Positions 21,521 to 33,014 of a DNA stretch of 64,000 nt are shown here, one piece after another. This stretch comes from Merluccius polli. Lineage: Eukaryota; Chordata; Actinopteri; Gadiformes; Merlucciidae. Under the pieces are notes generated by a model. That model searched no databases. It had not been told where the DNA came from and saw only the letters and a program-made list of their open reading frames with translations. How positions within the stretch are numbered: position 1 is the first letter of the stretch; each line of letters opens with the position of its first letter. The stretch covers positions 170,001 through 234,000 of the forward strand of contig JAOPHQ010002849.1 in the NCBI GenBank assembly GCA_030340625.1. The letters run 5' to 3'. A program made the translations under genes and the position numbers.

Positions 21521-21674
21521 ACATATTATAAGATAAGTTGGCCAAAACAAAATGTCTACAGGTAACGCACAAATGTATGTAAGCCAAAGAAAAGTCAGTG
21601 TTAATTAAATCTAGATGTATTCATTATTCAAATCAAAGAGCTACCTTTTTCCAAATCCCTTTTATCAATGTTAT

Positions 21675-21731
<57 letters not shown>

Positions 21732-22440
21732 TAAACCAGTAATATAACTGTTTGTTATCCCACAACTATGCGATAACATTTGTTCCTTGTAAACCACTCG
21801 TAATCTCCTAATGAAGCTTAAATCCTACTTTTTCATTCACTTGTTTATTGTGTTTGTCTTAATGAACACAGCACTGAGCCAGAATTTAGCAGGAAAATGT
21901 TAGTGTGTACCAATCAAACTAGGTCGTCTTGACTTCCTTGAGAAAGTGATCACCTGATGTCATACATACAGTGGCAGAGTGTGGCAGTGTTGGGAGGATT
22001 TGTGTATTGAAACAGTGTGCATAAAGCGTTTGAATGGGCAAACTGTTCCTCATGAGGCTAGAGTAGCCAAAGTGCACGTGGATTTGATTAAGAACCCTCA
22101 TTCGTTATCGCTCCACTTCTCTTGTGTATGTGGGTATTATGCTTTCCCAAGTTCATCAGCACATGCAAAAGTTGTTTTGGTCAAAACAATAATCATGCAC
22201 TAAAAACTTGATGCATTCTGAAACAAACCAGCATCTAATTCTCCCAATTATGCAAATTGATTTCAATGTGAGCAGCAGGGGGTCTGACATAATGAAATAA
22301 AATGGCAACATTGTAGTTGGCCAACATCCTCCTTCCTTTGTCTTCTTACCATTGTTTCTGTTTACACTTCCTCTGTTCCACTGTTCAAATTTTCTTTAAT
22401 CTGCACAACTAGATGAAATAAATCGAGAGGAAGAAACAGA
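21521..22440. other. No gene seen; includes (ATC)n
   Basis: A perfect (ATC)n run lies at about 21678-21731. The remaining sequence is unique-looking with short frames only. Confidence 0.55.

Positions 22441-22531
<91 letters not shown>
22441..22531. repeat. (TG)n microsatellite, about 90 bp
   Basis: Uninterrupted TG dinucleotides. The open frames across it are repeat artefacts. Confidence 0.98.
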
Positions 22532-22534
<3 letters not shown>

Positions 22535-23777
22535 AAGGAAGGGGGGATGAACATACACAGTGTTCAAATGGTGCAATCATGGGACTGGCAAAAGGATTAC
22601 CTTGTACTGAGTCATGGGACTGGGCTGAATAAAGGCCATACTTGCTGGTCATATGAACCCCTGCTGCATAAAGTGAACTAGTTTCATATGGAGTTGACTT
22701 CACTGGGCTCCAGTGCTCCAGCAGGGAGCAGCTTGAAGATGAGAGGGTCGGTACAGAAAGAGTACAAGCTAGTTTTCTGGTAAAGGTTGCTGCTTGCCAA
22801 CCCATGGCATGCTCAGGGATGGATGTAAGACATTAAGGTAAGATCTGCCATGGTGGGTGGCAAATACAACCGTACTGGCCTATTTAATCTGGTTCGATGG
22901 TCTCTAACAGTATTTACTCGGGGAGGCTATTTGGTAGACTTCACCTCCAAAAGATTGCAAGGCTGGAGTTGATCGGAAGTTATAACTAAACCAGGTACCT
23001 ATTTCCTTTTAGCAATAATTATATATAATATATAATAACAGGTATAAACAGGTAGTTCCCTGCAAACATGTATTTTTACTTGATTTGTTACTTAATGATC
23101 ATTTAATTACCCCTTGATGGCAATTTGGATGATGGCATTTGATTTTCTGATGATTGGGTTCTCTGAAGCTCTTGGAGTCTTAAAATAGTCGAGTGTGAAG
23201 TCAGATTTGGTGCAATTTATTTGAATCATGTCTTTCTATAGGTTAAAAGTATTGAGGAGTTGCTTTGAAACTATTTTTAAAAAGTTTGTATTTGTGACTA
23301 TAGCCAGTATGAGTTATCCTGCTGGCTACTTCACTTGGTTTAAGACACTTTACTTTGGACATGTTAATTTCACAGTTTTCCCACAAAATTATATTAGTAT
23401 CCTTTGTCTTTACAAACAATCTAATTATTTGAATTCATATATTTTTTATGTTTTAGAAATTGTAACAACATTCCTGAAAATCAAACGCATTGTATTATAG
23501 TTCATGATGAATCCGAAAGTAGAAGTATTTGATTCCACTGCGAGTGTAAAAAAAGGACATTGTAGCTTTTGGTTTGTAAATCATAGATGTTACCAGGTGA
23601 GTTTAATCCTGACCATTATCCAGAGTGAATGTATTTTACAAAGTGCAGTCGGGAGCCCCTGAGCAATGCTTCGACTGCAGAGGGCACAGTTAATCACTGT
23701 GGCCTAATACACTAGGCTATATAATAATAATAGTCATTAGAGATATATGGATTTACTCTCTCTCATTCTCTCTCTAT

Positions 23778-23847
<70 letters not shown>

Positions 23848-24115
23848 ACACACACACACACACAGCAGATAGGGCGGGGGGGGGGGTTGTGAGTGCGTTC
23901 CTGTTCTTTGCATCAGTGTTTGGATGGGATTAGTAGCAGACTCTCTGTAAGAGGCTTAACTCTGCTGCTCTTTGAGATGAAAGGGCTTTGTCCCTAATTA
24001 GACGGACACATTCACATGATTGTCATGATAACAGCTCCAAGACATGGTCGTAGTAGTTAGTGTTGGGCTTTTATGCTCTGAATTCAACAGGTGATCTCAT
24101 GCAGAATGTGTCTTA
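22532..24115. other. No gene seen; includes (TC)n and (CA)n
   Basis: A TC-rich tract runs from about 23755 to 23844, followed by a CA run to 23865 and a poly-G run at 23874-23886. I found no exon-like segments. Confidence 0.5.
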
Positions 24116-24439
24116 CAGTTTTTCTCAATTGCTACAACACAATTTCTGAAACCTTGCTCCATTTTCTGAAAACATTAAACACAAAACCTCAGCTTCAAGC
24201 ACTATTTACAAAACCTCTGACTCCTCGTGCAAAATGAAACTTTCGCCTCAAAACAGATTTACCTGTGCTCAAAACCAAACACTGCTCTCAAACCATAAAC
24301 AAAGCGATCAAAATGATATACACTATCAAGCAGTCAGTAAACAATACACCAAAAAATACAAAACACGTTGTTCAAAACATAGTTCTCAGGGAGAAGTACA
24401 TTTTTCATCTCAAAACAAATTTCATATATTTCCGTCATT

Positions 24440-24530
24440 GTCTTTTGATAATAAAATAGTTTTTTTATAGCGCTTTTCTAAGTACTCAAAGACGCTTTAC
24501 ACCAGACAAAAACAAAATAAAAAAAATTAA
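24440..24530 (-). repeat. LINE 3'-end remnant inside the Tc1-like element
   Basis: The segment around TATAGCGCTTTTCTAAGTAC and CTCAAAGACGCTTTACA closely resembles the 3' end of the L2 copy at 57755-57800. It is a short orphan tail without coding sequence. Confidence 0.6.
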
Positions 24531-24842
24531 AATGGGTAGGGAGAGTGTATCGGAGTTGATGAATGAAAACATGTTCTATCATAGTAGCTCCAAATTGATC
24601 AGAAATTATATTCTGCTTTGCAATTTTTTTGGTTCATTCTCCTTGTACCCCTATTTTTACAGTACTGTACCCTGCATCTCACAAACTTGTCCTTTGTTTT
24701 TGTGATACTGTAATTCTTGTTCTTTGTTGATATGAACCTGCAACCAGTCAAAATCTATTGAGCAGTCAGTACTGTAAACAATTGGAAAGCACAATGTTCA
24801 GGGCCAGACAATTTGCAACAGTATGCAAAAGTAAACATGTGC

Positions 24843-25510
24843 TCAATGTGCTTCTTCTTGTCTTTGGGCTGGGTCTGGCCAGAGCACTTCGTCGACATCA
24901 CAGGCAATATTTTCCCTCCTGAGGCAACGGGGGAAGAAGCCTCTTGTGTGCCGTATCCAGCCCTGACATGGTTCCTCACCTATATCACCACAGGCTAAAT
25001 CCATGGCTTGCAGCAGATTTACTCTGGTGTAGGGTTGTCTATCATAAACTTTCCATCTCCAAGAGGAGAAAAACTCCTCAATCGGATTCAGGAAAGGCGA
25101 GTATGGAGGGAGGTACAAGTTCATAAACTGCCCATTGATGTTAAACCATTCCCTTACCTGACCAGCTCGGTGGAAACTGACGTTGTCCCACACTATCACA
25201 TAGGTGGGAATGGGATTCTCATTTAGCTCTTGAACCTGCTGCTCAAATAAAATATCTCTTAGATTGGCAAGAAATCGTAGAAGGTGCTGGGTGTTATATG
25301 GCCCGAGTGTAACATGGTGATGGAGAACACCATGGTTGCTGATAGCAGCACAGATTGTGATATTGCCACCTTGTTGACCAGGGAAATCAACAATGGCCCG
25401 CTGTCCAAATTCATGTTTCGGCCTCTCCTCCTCTTTGCCAGATTGAAGCCTGCTTCATCGACAAAGATGAACTCATGGGGTCTGTCCAAGGATTCCAAGT
25501 CAAATATTGT
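24843..25510 (-). pseudogene. Tc1-like transposase exon 3 (DDE catalytic domain)
   Basis: A splice acceptor ...CTACACAG precedes the exon start at 25510. The frame opens T-I-F-D-L-E-S and carries the first aspartate block F-I-F-V-D-E-A-G-F-N. A one-base frameshift near 25405 follows, after the R-R-R-G-R-N motif. The corrected frame continues G-Q-R-A-I-V-D-F-P-G, the second aspartate block V-I-V-W-D-N-V-S-F-H and the glutamate block P-F-L-N-P-I-E. By my count 35 residues separate the second D from the E of NPIE. All three catalytic residues are present, but the frameshift should abolish the protein unless it is an assembly error. Confidence 0.8.
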
Positions 25511-25709
25511 CTGTGTAGAAATACAATATACTGTATGTAGAATTTTGTAAGTCGTACAGAGACAGTGCTATACTGTAGAGTACAATTAGGCCTACTGCAT
25601 GCACTTCTGATTCACATACAGTATGTACGGAAGAGTAATGTCATTCACATAGTATGTGGCAGTACTGTAGACAATCTGGATTACAATAAATGTGTGAATG
25701 TACACTTAC

Positions 25710-25992
25710 TTGCACATACTGAGCTCGCAGTTCTTTCACCCTTGGTGAGTTGCGCTCAAAAGGTACTCTGTATACTTGTTTCATTCGCATCCTGTTACGC
25801 TGGAGGACACGGTCAATTGTGGAAATGCTCACACTGTCGATTCCCTGGAAGTGTGTGTCGTCTTGTATCACTCGTTCCTGGATTTCTCTGAGTTGTATTA
25901 GATTATTTTGAAGGACCATGCCAACTATAACGGCCTCTTGCTCCCGAGTGAATATAGCTGTCCTTCCACCTGCATGTGGCAGCCTTGCAATT
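25710..25992 (-). CDS. Tc1-like transposase exon 2 (second helix-turn-helix)
   Basis: The acceptor TTTTTGTAG lies before 25992 and the donor GTAAGTG after 25710. The exon reads I-A-R-L-P-H-A-G-G-R-T and then a helix-rich segment with F-T-R-E-Q-E, V-S-I-S-T-I-D-R-V-L and V-P-F-E-R-N-S. This matches the second half of the paired-type DNA-binding region that contacts transposon ends. Phases match exon 1 (two bases carried) and exon 3 (phase 0), so the introns are real rather than indels. Confidence 0.8.
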
Positions 25993-26137
25993 CTACAAAA
26001 AGTAGATGTGCAGTTACAAAAAATATTCATGCAGTACAATACATACAGTGATGAACTTTACAAATGTCTATTGAAACAGCTGCATATAGTGTAGTACAGT
26101 AAATTTGCAATTACAAAAATACAGTAGTATACTGTAC

Positions 26138-26427
26138 CTGTACTCTTCTCTGAATGTCCTTACTATGGTGGACACAGAAAATTGGCTCAAATTGGGTTGC
26201 ACTCTAAGTCCTGCTTCCCTCATTGCCAGTCCATGGACAAGAACATGGTCAATGACTGTTGCTTGAATTTCATCAGATATTTCCACTCTTTGTCTTCCTC
26301 TTTGTCCTCCTCTTCCTCTTTCTTGCCCTCCTCCTCTTCCTCCTCGTCCACCTCGCATACGCACTTGTCCTCGTCCTCGTCCTCTCACATTATTTCTTCC
26401 ATCCATTCTTAGACTTTCTCCGTCCAA
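26138..26427 (-). CDS. Tc1-like transposase exon 1 (RG-rich tail plus HTH)
   Basis: It starts at an ATG (M-D-G-E-S-L) and runs through about 35 residues of R-G/R-G-G repeats (about residues 14-45). The first helix-turn-helix follows, with I-D-H-V-L-V-H-G-L-A-M-R-E-A-G and S-V-S-T-I-V-R-T-F-R-E-E-Y. The exon ends at a donor GTACAG. The RG tail is unusual for a Tc1/mariner transposase; RG/RGG tracts in other proteins bind nucleic acid. Confidence 0.75.
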
Positions 26428-26866
26428 TCTTCAACAACCTGTTTGCTCTCTGAACTGGCTTATATTGGTTGTGTCACATGATTTGAAACAAGTGAAATCA
26501 ATTTTGATTGGTTGTGTTTAATCAATGACATGTGTTCTCTATTTGTATTTGATTGTTGCCACTTGTGTTTACCAGTATGGATGACATGTGCATTAGAGTG
26601 CAGAATGTGTTTTGAGAATGAGAATGTGTTTAGAGTTCTGCTGAAAAGTCTAAGTGAGATCTGCAAATTGTGTTTTACCATGAGAAATGGTTTAAGGTAT
26701 TGACAACAGACTGCACAATTAGCTAAATGAGTTCAGGCAACTGCAAACTTTGTTCAGCCAATGGGATTTAGTGTTTTAGCAATTGAGAAAAACTGTAAAA
26801 TGTATCCTAAAAATAAATTATTTATTTATTTATTGGGTTTATCACAGTCTCTTTATCAGCACAGCA

Positions 26867-26867
<1 letters not shown>

Positions 26868-26917
<50 letters not shown>
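26868..26917. repeat. (TA)n microsatellite
   Basis: An uninterrupted TA run of about 50 bp, immediately upstream of the first recognised TRPM exon. Confidence 0.97.
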
Positions 26918-26919
<2 letters not shown>

Positions 26920-27051
26920 TGCTATTCTGTCAGTATAGAATTCTTATTCCACATTTGTGTAATCAAGAGCCACATTCATCATAAGTGTTCACTCATTAGT
27001 GTCCAGTTAAAACCATTATACCTCTTCAGCATTCTGTTCTCTATGCCCTAG

Positions 27052-27128
27052 ATACAGAGGGCCTGGATAGAGAGAACATTCCAGAAAAGAGAATGCATCC
27101 AAATCATCCCCAGTAAAGATGCAACCAG
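27052..27128 (+). CDS. trpm1: TRPM1-type channel, exon a (partial gene)
   Basis: The 77-nt exon sits between ...TGCCCTAG and the donor GTACTG. It encodes I-Q-R-A-W-I-E-R-T-F-Q-K-R-E-C-I-Q-I-I-P and a short continuation. The W-I-E-R-T-F-x-K-R-E-C segment is the conserved N-terminal entry of TRPM1/3/6/7 proteins. Its end phase (two bases) fits the next exon. No further upstream coding exon or start codon was found. Confidence 0.85.
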
Positions 27129-27469
27129 GTACTGTGTTCTATTTATTAGCACTGCTTATCAACCAAAATTAATCCAGCAAATGCCTAATTTCAGAAGAGT
27201 AGAATGCTACATGAAACAAACTGAATGGAAACAACAATTAGGCAAAGTAATACAATTGTAAGTAAGTACAAATTGCAATTGTTTTCAATTGTTTCACTAT
27301 GTGAAGTAATTGGGCTGTGTTTGGTTTGTGATTTAAAAAAATAAATAGAACTAAATACAAACAAAAAATAACAAAGTTATTATGTATTATATTATGTTTT
27401 ATTTTATATAAGTCACCACACATTGGTAGGTTTTTTTTCTCATCTACTTGTAATCCTCTGCACCATTAG

Positions 27470-27668
27470 GTGCAGCTGTGGTCAACTGGTGAGCCAACAT
27501 GTGGCCCTTTCCTCTGGGGGCCCAGCCAATGAGGAGGCCAATCCACTGGTCCAAGTGGCAGACATGCCGCTTGAGCGCTGGTCTGTGGTCAAACATACAA
27601 AGGCCTCCTCCACAGACGCCTACGGCATCTTGGAGTTCCAGGGTGGTGGTCATGCAAACAAGGCCATG
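27470..27668 (+). CDS. trpm1: TRPM1-type channel, exon b
   Basis: The 199-nt exon encodes C-S-C-G-Q-L-V-S-Q-H, a divergent linker, then E-R-W-S-V-V-K-H-T and A-Y-G-I-L-E-F-Q-G-G-G. These are conserved blocks of the TRPM N-terminal melastatin-homology region. The acceptor is CACCATTAG and the donor GTACAA after the methionine codon. The phases join both neighbours. No frame damage is seen. Confidence 0.92.
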
Positions 27669-27841
27669 GTACAAAGCAAGGACGTTTCATTTTCTGTTTT
27701 TTTATCAAGAACTTGTGCACACAGACACACACATGCTTACCTTTTAGCATATATATTTTTTTTATTTGTCATTCACTTCTTTATGGGATTGAGTTGGAAC
27801 TTTTTTAAATGTATCCAACAAAAATGTCTATTTGTCTGCAG

Positions 27842-28055
27842 TACATCCGGGTGTCGTACGACTCCAAGCCTGACAACCTGCTCCACCTGATGGTGAAGGA
27901 CTGGCAGCTGGAGCTCCCCACCCTCCTTATCTCAGTTCATGGAGGTCTGCAGAACTTTGACCTGCAGCCCAAGCTCAAGCAGGTGTTTGGGAAGGGACTG
28001 ATTAAAGCTGCTGTCACCACAGGGGCCTGGATCTTCACCGGTGGCGTCAGTACCG
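27842..28055 (+). CDS. trpm1: TRPM1-type channel, exon c (SLOG/LSDAT core)
   Basis: The 214-nt exon encodes Y-I-R-V-S-Y-D, L-L-H-L-M-V-K-D-W-Q-L-E-L-P and the nucleotide-binding-fold SLOG segment I-S-V-H-G-G-L-Q-N-F ... G-A-W-I-F-T-G-G-V. The S-Y-D and M-V-K-D choices follow TRPM1 rather than TRPM3 (S-F-D, M-T-K-E) as I remember the families. The acceptor is GTCTGCAG. The exon ends one base into a glycine codon before GTACAG. Confidence 0.95.
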
Positions 28056-28856
28056 GTACAGAACATTAATTTCCAACATTGTGTTTCGTTTGGGAGTGGC
28101 AGTTTAAGAGGAAAAAAATAAAAGGTCCACTCTCTAACGTCGCCATCGTTAACTTCAACCAAGTGCCTTACGGACATCTGTAGTTAAGGAGATGAAGCCC
28201 TGTGAAAGGCCTGCGACGTTCCCATATTGGCCGCGAGTGAAAATGTGTTGGTTTGATTGACAAGCACTATGATTTGGTTTCATTGATGAGCACGGCCAGA
28301 GAAGTCGTGCTGTGCTTTCTGAACACCAATGAAATGTTAGCAAAGGCAGGACTTGGACAAGGATGTCTGGAGCAGCACGTCTCAAATAGAAACAGGCTGA
28401 GCAGCAACACCGACACATGCAAAACTCCAATGCTCGATTGTGGCCGGTGTGGGGAGACTTCAAAACTGAACTGAACAGGCACATTAAAGAAATTTGCGCG
28501 ACAGCGCAAATGACACTTGCAGCTGGTATGGGGAGTGTTTAAGAGTAAACCATGGCTTTTGGACAATGGTAACATGAATAGTTGTAGCTAAAATCCCTCT
28601 TCAGCACTTAAGACTTGTTGGCATTGTTGGTTGATTGTTGATCAGCTGATGTGAGTTAATTTGAAGAGTGTTGCATTTGCTCCTTCCTGTTGTTAATGTC
28701 GATGGTGGAAAGTTTGGTGATGATCAGTAGAACCAGCCAAATCCAGTCCTCCTGAATATTGTTCTTCCATCCGTTTGCTCCACTCATCCTTGGTCGTCCA
28801 ATCAGATGACTTAGAATAAACACTTCTGGCTATTCTTGTGCCATTGGATTGTGTAG

Positions 28857-28981
28857 GGGTGATCCGGCATGTTGGGGATGCCTTGAAAGACCACTCCTCT
28901 AAGTCTAGAGGAAAAGTGTGTGCCATTGGCTTTGCTCCGTGGGGGATCGTGGAGAACAAGGAAGACCTCATCGGCAAAGAT
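28857..28981 (+). CDS. trpm1: TRPM1-type channel, exon d
   Basis: The 125-nt exon completes the split glycine and reads V-I-R-H-V-G-D-A-L-K-D-H, then V-C-A-I-G-F-A-P-W-G-I-V-E-N and L-I-G-K-D before GTAAGA. It belongs to the same SLOG-like domain. The reading frame is continuous from exon c. TRPM channels are tetrameric cation channels, and TRPM1 is the ON-bipolar-cell transduction channel of vertebrate retina. Confidence 0.95.
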
Positions 28982-29168
28982 GTAAGAAAATAATCTCCCC
29001 CAAACTGAACATGGTATATAATAATCTGATAATTGAAGTGTAATAAAGGAGCACAAGACATTCATTAACATGATATGCCAAATAAAGAATGCTCAAGAAT
29101 GCATGTATTAAAGCTTTGAGTATCCACTGATGTTTGGTGAAGTCATGTGTCATGTGTGTTCCCTGCAG

Positions 29169-29340
29169 GTGACCAGGCCGTACCAGACCATGTCCAACCC
29201 ACTCAGCAAGCTGTCGGTACTGAACAGTAGCCATTCCCACTTCATACTGGCCGACAACGGCACCTGCGGCAAGTATGGCGCTGAGGTCCGACTCCGCCGG
29301 CAGCTGGAGAAGCACATCTCCCTACAGAAGATCAACACAC
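29169..29340 (+). CDS. trpm1: TRPM1-type channel, exon e
   Basis: The 172-nt exon encodes V-T-R-P-Y-Q-T-M-S-N-P-L-S-K-L, H-F-I-L-A-D-N-G-T and E-K-H-I-S-L-Q-K-I-N-T. The acceptor is TTCCCTGCAG and the donor GTGAGT. It ends one base into an arginine codon completed by exon f, 7.6 kb downstream. The intervening intron carries the satellite block. Confidence 0.95.
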
Positions 29341-30170
29341 GTGAGTCCTGTTCTCACACGAACATAGACCCAGAGACACATACAAAAAAAGAAATCCCTA
29401 AGGATCCTAGGTTTTAATACTTGGGTACAAATCTTTTGGTACACACCATTTATGGATCTGATCTTCATCTTGAATCTGATCGTAAGGGAAGACAACAAAA
29501 AACAAAGCCAGTAGGAGCCTAGTCTTGTGCCCAGGCATGATTGGCCAAATACTTTTCGATGAGCATGATATCACAATGGGTGTGGCTTCTGATAAAAAAG
29601 GTGTTTATAAAACAGGTAGTTTCAGTCCTTGATTCTGATTGGCCTCAAAGCCGTTGTTAAAATACTCCATAAACACACATCTGTGAATGCATAACAATTC
29701 ATTTTTAGTATTAATGCGCCTGTATGCTAAAGTCTATATGCTAAGCTGGGTTGCTTGGCAACCATTTTGCTGTATTGAGGAACTATATTGCTTGGCAGAA
29801 GAATGATGATTTGTTTTCAATAAATGATCACATTTTATGTTGCTCTGTTTATTTTGTGAAAACTAGGTAGCCGATAGTAACCATTTTCACGGAGTGCCTA
29901 AAACCCCCCTAGCTGTTCAAAATCACTGCTTGAATAACTTCTGAATGGTAGAAGGTAACATCATGAAACTTTGTACACATATCACCAGACCTAAGTTGAG
30001 GCTATGCTGTTCTTTTTAACGATTAGAAAATTCAATCGAGATAGGCGTGGCTTTTAACAAATGTATTACTTCTGAACAGCTGAAGGTAACATCATGACAT
30101 CACAATGAGCAGTTGCAATGGGGGCATTAGGCTTGGCCCCCAGTAATTGCTGCTTGAAGCTTTAATGTAT
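29341..30170. other. TRPM intron, first part; no gene seen
   Basis: Apparently unique then repeat-like sequence. From about 29860 it resembles a dispersed fish repeat (two GTAACATCATGA motifs, a GGGGGCATTAGGCTTGGCCCCC-like inverted motif at about 30120-30142). It leads directly into the satellite block. Confidence 0.45.
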
Positions 30171-30173
30171 TAT

Positions 30174-30199
30174 TAGTGTGAATGCTGGAGCATTCACAC
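30174..30199. repeat. Perfect palindrome at the edge of the satellite block
   Basis: AGTGTGAATGCT, a GG spacer and AGCATTCACACT form 12-bp perfect arms. A related half (CCAGCATTCACACG) recurs at the far end of each block copy (about 32147, 34621, 36334), so it probably marks the block's terminus. Confidence 0.8.
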
Positions 30200-30370
30200 T
30201 CTAGATATCGAAATCTTTATTATTTTTATTTTTATTCTTCTTCCGACCGTTTTTTGGCACTCTTCTCCTTCTTCATATTTTCAGCTACAGAAACCATTCA
30301 AATATCAAAATGTTCATATTTATTCAAATTATTCTACTTTTTCCACCTTTATTTTTCCAATACAAATCAA

Positions 30371-30395
30371 TGGGCGGACGGCAAAGCCGTCCGCC
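30371..30395. repeat. GC-rich perfect hairpin in the block leader
   Basis: GGGCGGACGGC, AAA, GCCGTCCGCCC gives 11-bp perfect arms. The copies at about 32384-32408 and 34858-34882 keep the 9-bp outer arms but have a GCTTTGG centre. Conservation of the stem with an altered loop suggests that the fold matters or that it marks a transposon end. Confidence 0.85.
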
Positions 30396-31002
30396 CAGCC
30401 TCTTATTCTTCACATTCTTTACGTCGTAACTAATTCAAATTTCAACCTTTTCCCATCGTTCAAACAATTAAACAAATCTAGAGATTTGTATCTATCTAGC
30501 CGTGTTCACGAAATTTCGATAGCTGTTATACTTTTTTCTGTATCGCAGTTTTAGTTTCAAATCGTCATATTCTACCGTTTGTCCCATTGTAACCGGCGGA
30601 CCTTCCACTGTTTACTTCCGCTGCTTTACGTCGTAACTATTTCAAATTTCAACCGTTTCCCATCGTTCAAACAATTAAACAAATCTAGAGATTTGTATCT
30701 ATCTAGCCGTGTTCATGAAATTTCGATAGCTGTTATACTTTTTTCTGTATCGCAGTTTTAGTTTCAAATCGTCATATTCTACCATTCGTCCCATTGTAAC
30801 CGGCGGACCTTCCACTGTTTAACACGTCGTAACTAATTCATTCACATTTCAACCGCTAACCTTCATTCAAAAAATGTCACTAATCTACAGATTTGTATAT
30901 TCAATAATAACGATATCCAAACAAAATTTCGATAGCATTTATATTTATTCAGAATCACAGTTTACACATCGATTACACATTGATCTCTGGCCTAACTAAA
31001 TT

Positions 31003-32104
31003 CTTCTTCTACTATTTCAGCTTCTACTACTACTTTCAGCTTCTTCTACTATTTCAGCTTCTACTACTACTTTCATATTCTTCTACTATTTCAGCTTCTT
31101 CTACTACTTTCAGATTCTTCTACTATTTCAGCTTCTACTACTACTTTCAGATTCTTCTACTATTTCAGCTTATACTACTACTTTCAGCTTCTTCTACTAT
31201 TTCAGCTTATACTACTACTTTCAGATTCTTCTACTATTTCAGCTTATACTACTACTTTCAGATTCTTCTACTATTTCAGCTTCTACTACTACTTTCAGAT
31301 TCTTCTACTATTTCAGCTTATACTACTACTTTCAGATTCTTCTACTATTTCAGCTTCTTCTACTACTTTCAGATTCTTCTACTATTTCAGCTTATACTAC
31401 TACTTTCAGATTCTTCTACTATTTCAGCTTCTACTACTACTTTCAGCTTCTTCTACTATTTCAGCTTCTACTACTACTTTCAGCTTCTTCTACTATTTCA
31501 GCTTCTACTACTACTTTCAGCTTCTTCTACTATTTCAGCTTCTACTACTACTTTCAGCTTCTTCTACTATTTCAGCTTCTACTACTACTTTCAGCTTCTT
31601 CTACTATTTCAGCTTCTACTACTACTTTCAGCTTCTTCTACTATTTCAGCTTCTACTACTACTTTCAGCTTCTTCTACTATTTCAGCTTCTACTACTACT
31701 TTCAGCTTCTTCTACTACTTTCAGCTTCTTCTACTATTTCAGCTTCTACTACTACTTTCAGCTTCTTCTACTATTTCAGCTTCTACTACTACTTTCAGCT
31801 TCTTCTACTATTTCAGCTTCTACTACTACTTTCAGCTTCTTCTACTATTTCAGCTTCTACTACTACTTTCAGCTTCTTCTACTATTTCAGCTTCTACTAC
31901 TACTTTCAGATTCTTCTACTATTTCAGCTTCTACTACTACTTTCAGATTCTTCTACTATTTCAGCTTCTACTACTACTTTCAGATTCTTCTACTATTTCA
32001 GCTTCTACTACTACTTTCAGATTCTTCTACTATTTCAGCTTCTACTACTACTTTCAGATTCTTCTACTATTTCAGCTTCTACTACTACTTTCAGATTCTT
32101 CAGA
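31003..32104. repeat. 37-bp satellite array 1
   Basis: The unit is a 19-mer CTTCTACTACTACTTTCAG followed by an 18-mer CTTCTTCTACTATTTCAG, about 30 units. Each half ends in TTTCAG after a pyrimidine-rich run, as at a 3' splice site. The unit contains no TAA, TAG or TGA in any plus frame. The array is therefore open in all three frames, which explains the long spurious F/Y/L/S/T ORF. Variants such as CTTATAC and GATTCTT are clustered. Confidence 0.95.
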
Positions 32105-33014
32105 TCAATTCATTTTATATTTCTGCTTTGAGCTTATCATTCAGCTTCCAGCATTCACACGCGTTTTCTGCAGGAAATGCATTTTCTAGTTATTTTTATT
32201 CTTCTTCCGAACGTTTTTTGGCACTCTTCTCCTTCTTCATACTTTCAGCTACAGAAACCATTCAAATATCAAAATGTTCAGACTTATTACGACATTATGG
32301 CTATCTATTCAGATTTTTCATATTCATTCAACTTTTCAAATTATTCTACTTTTTCCACCTTTATTTTTCCAATACAAATCAATGGGCGGACGGCTTTGGC
32401 GTCCGCCCAGCCTCTTATTCTTCACATTCTTTACGTCGTAACTAATTCAAATTTCAACCTTTTCCCATCGTTCAAACAATTAAACAAATCTAGAGATTTG
32501 TATCTATCTAGCCGTGTTCACGAAATTTCGATAGCTGTTATACTTTTTTCTGTATCGCAGTTTTAGTTTCAAATCGTCATATTCTACCGTTTGTCCCATT
32601 GTAACCGGCGGACCTTCCACTGTTTACTTCCGCTGCTTTACGTCGTAACTATTTCAAATTTCAACCGTTTCCCATCGTTCAAACAATTAAACAAATCTAG
32701 AGATTTGTATCTATCTAGCCGTGTTCATGAAATTTCGATAGCTGTTATACTTTTTTCTGTATCGCAGTTTTAGTTTCAAATCGTCATATTCTACCATTCG
32801 TCCCATTGTAACCGGCGGACCTTCCACTGTTTAACACGTCGTAACTAATTCATTCACATTTCAACCGCTAACCTTCATTCAAAAAATGTCACTAATCTAC
32901 AGATTTGTATATTCAATAATAACGATATCCAAACAAAATTTCGATAGCATTTATATTTATTCAGAATCACAGTTTACACATCGATTACACATTGATCTCT
33001 GGCCTAACTAAATT

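Larger units (their letters stand above)
24116..26795 (-). mobile_element. Tc1/mariner-superfamily transposon, 2.7 kb, multi-exon transposase
   Basis: The ends are CAGTTTTTCTCAATTGCTA on the left and TAGCAATTGAGAAAAACTG on the right, an exact inverted pair that extends to about 25 bp with one mismatch. Both are bounded by TA (24114-24115 and 26796-26797), the Tc1/mariner target duplication. The transposase is on the minus strand in three exons. A LINE 3'-end remnant lies at 24440-24530. One frameshift in exon 3 probably inactivates this copy. Confidence 0.9.

Noticed and set aside
22441..22681. (CV)n protein ORFs
   Set aside because: Translation of a TG microsatellite.
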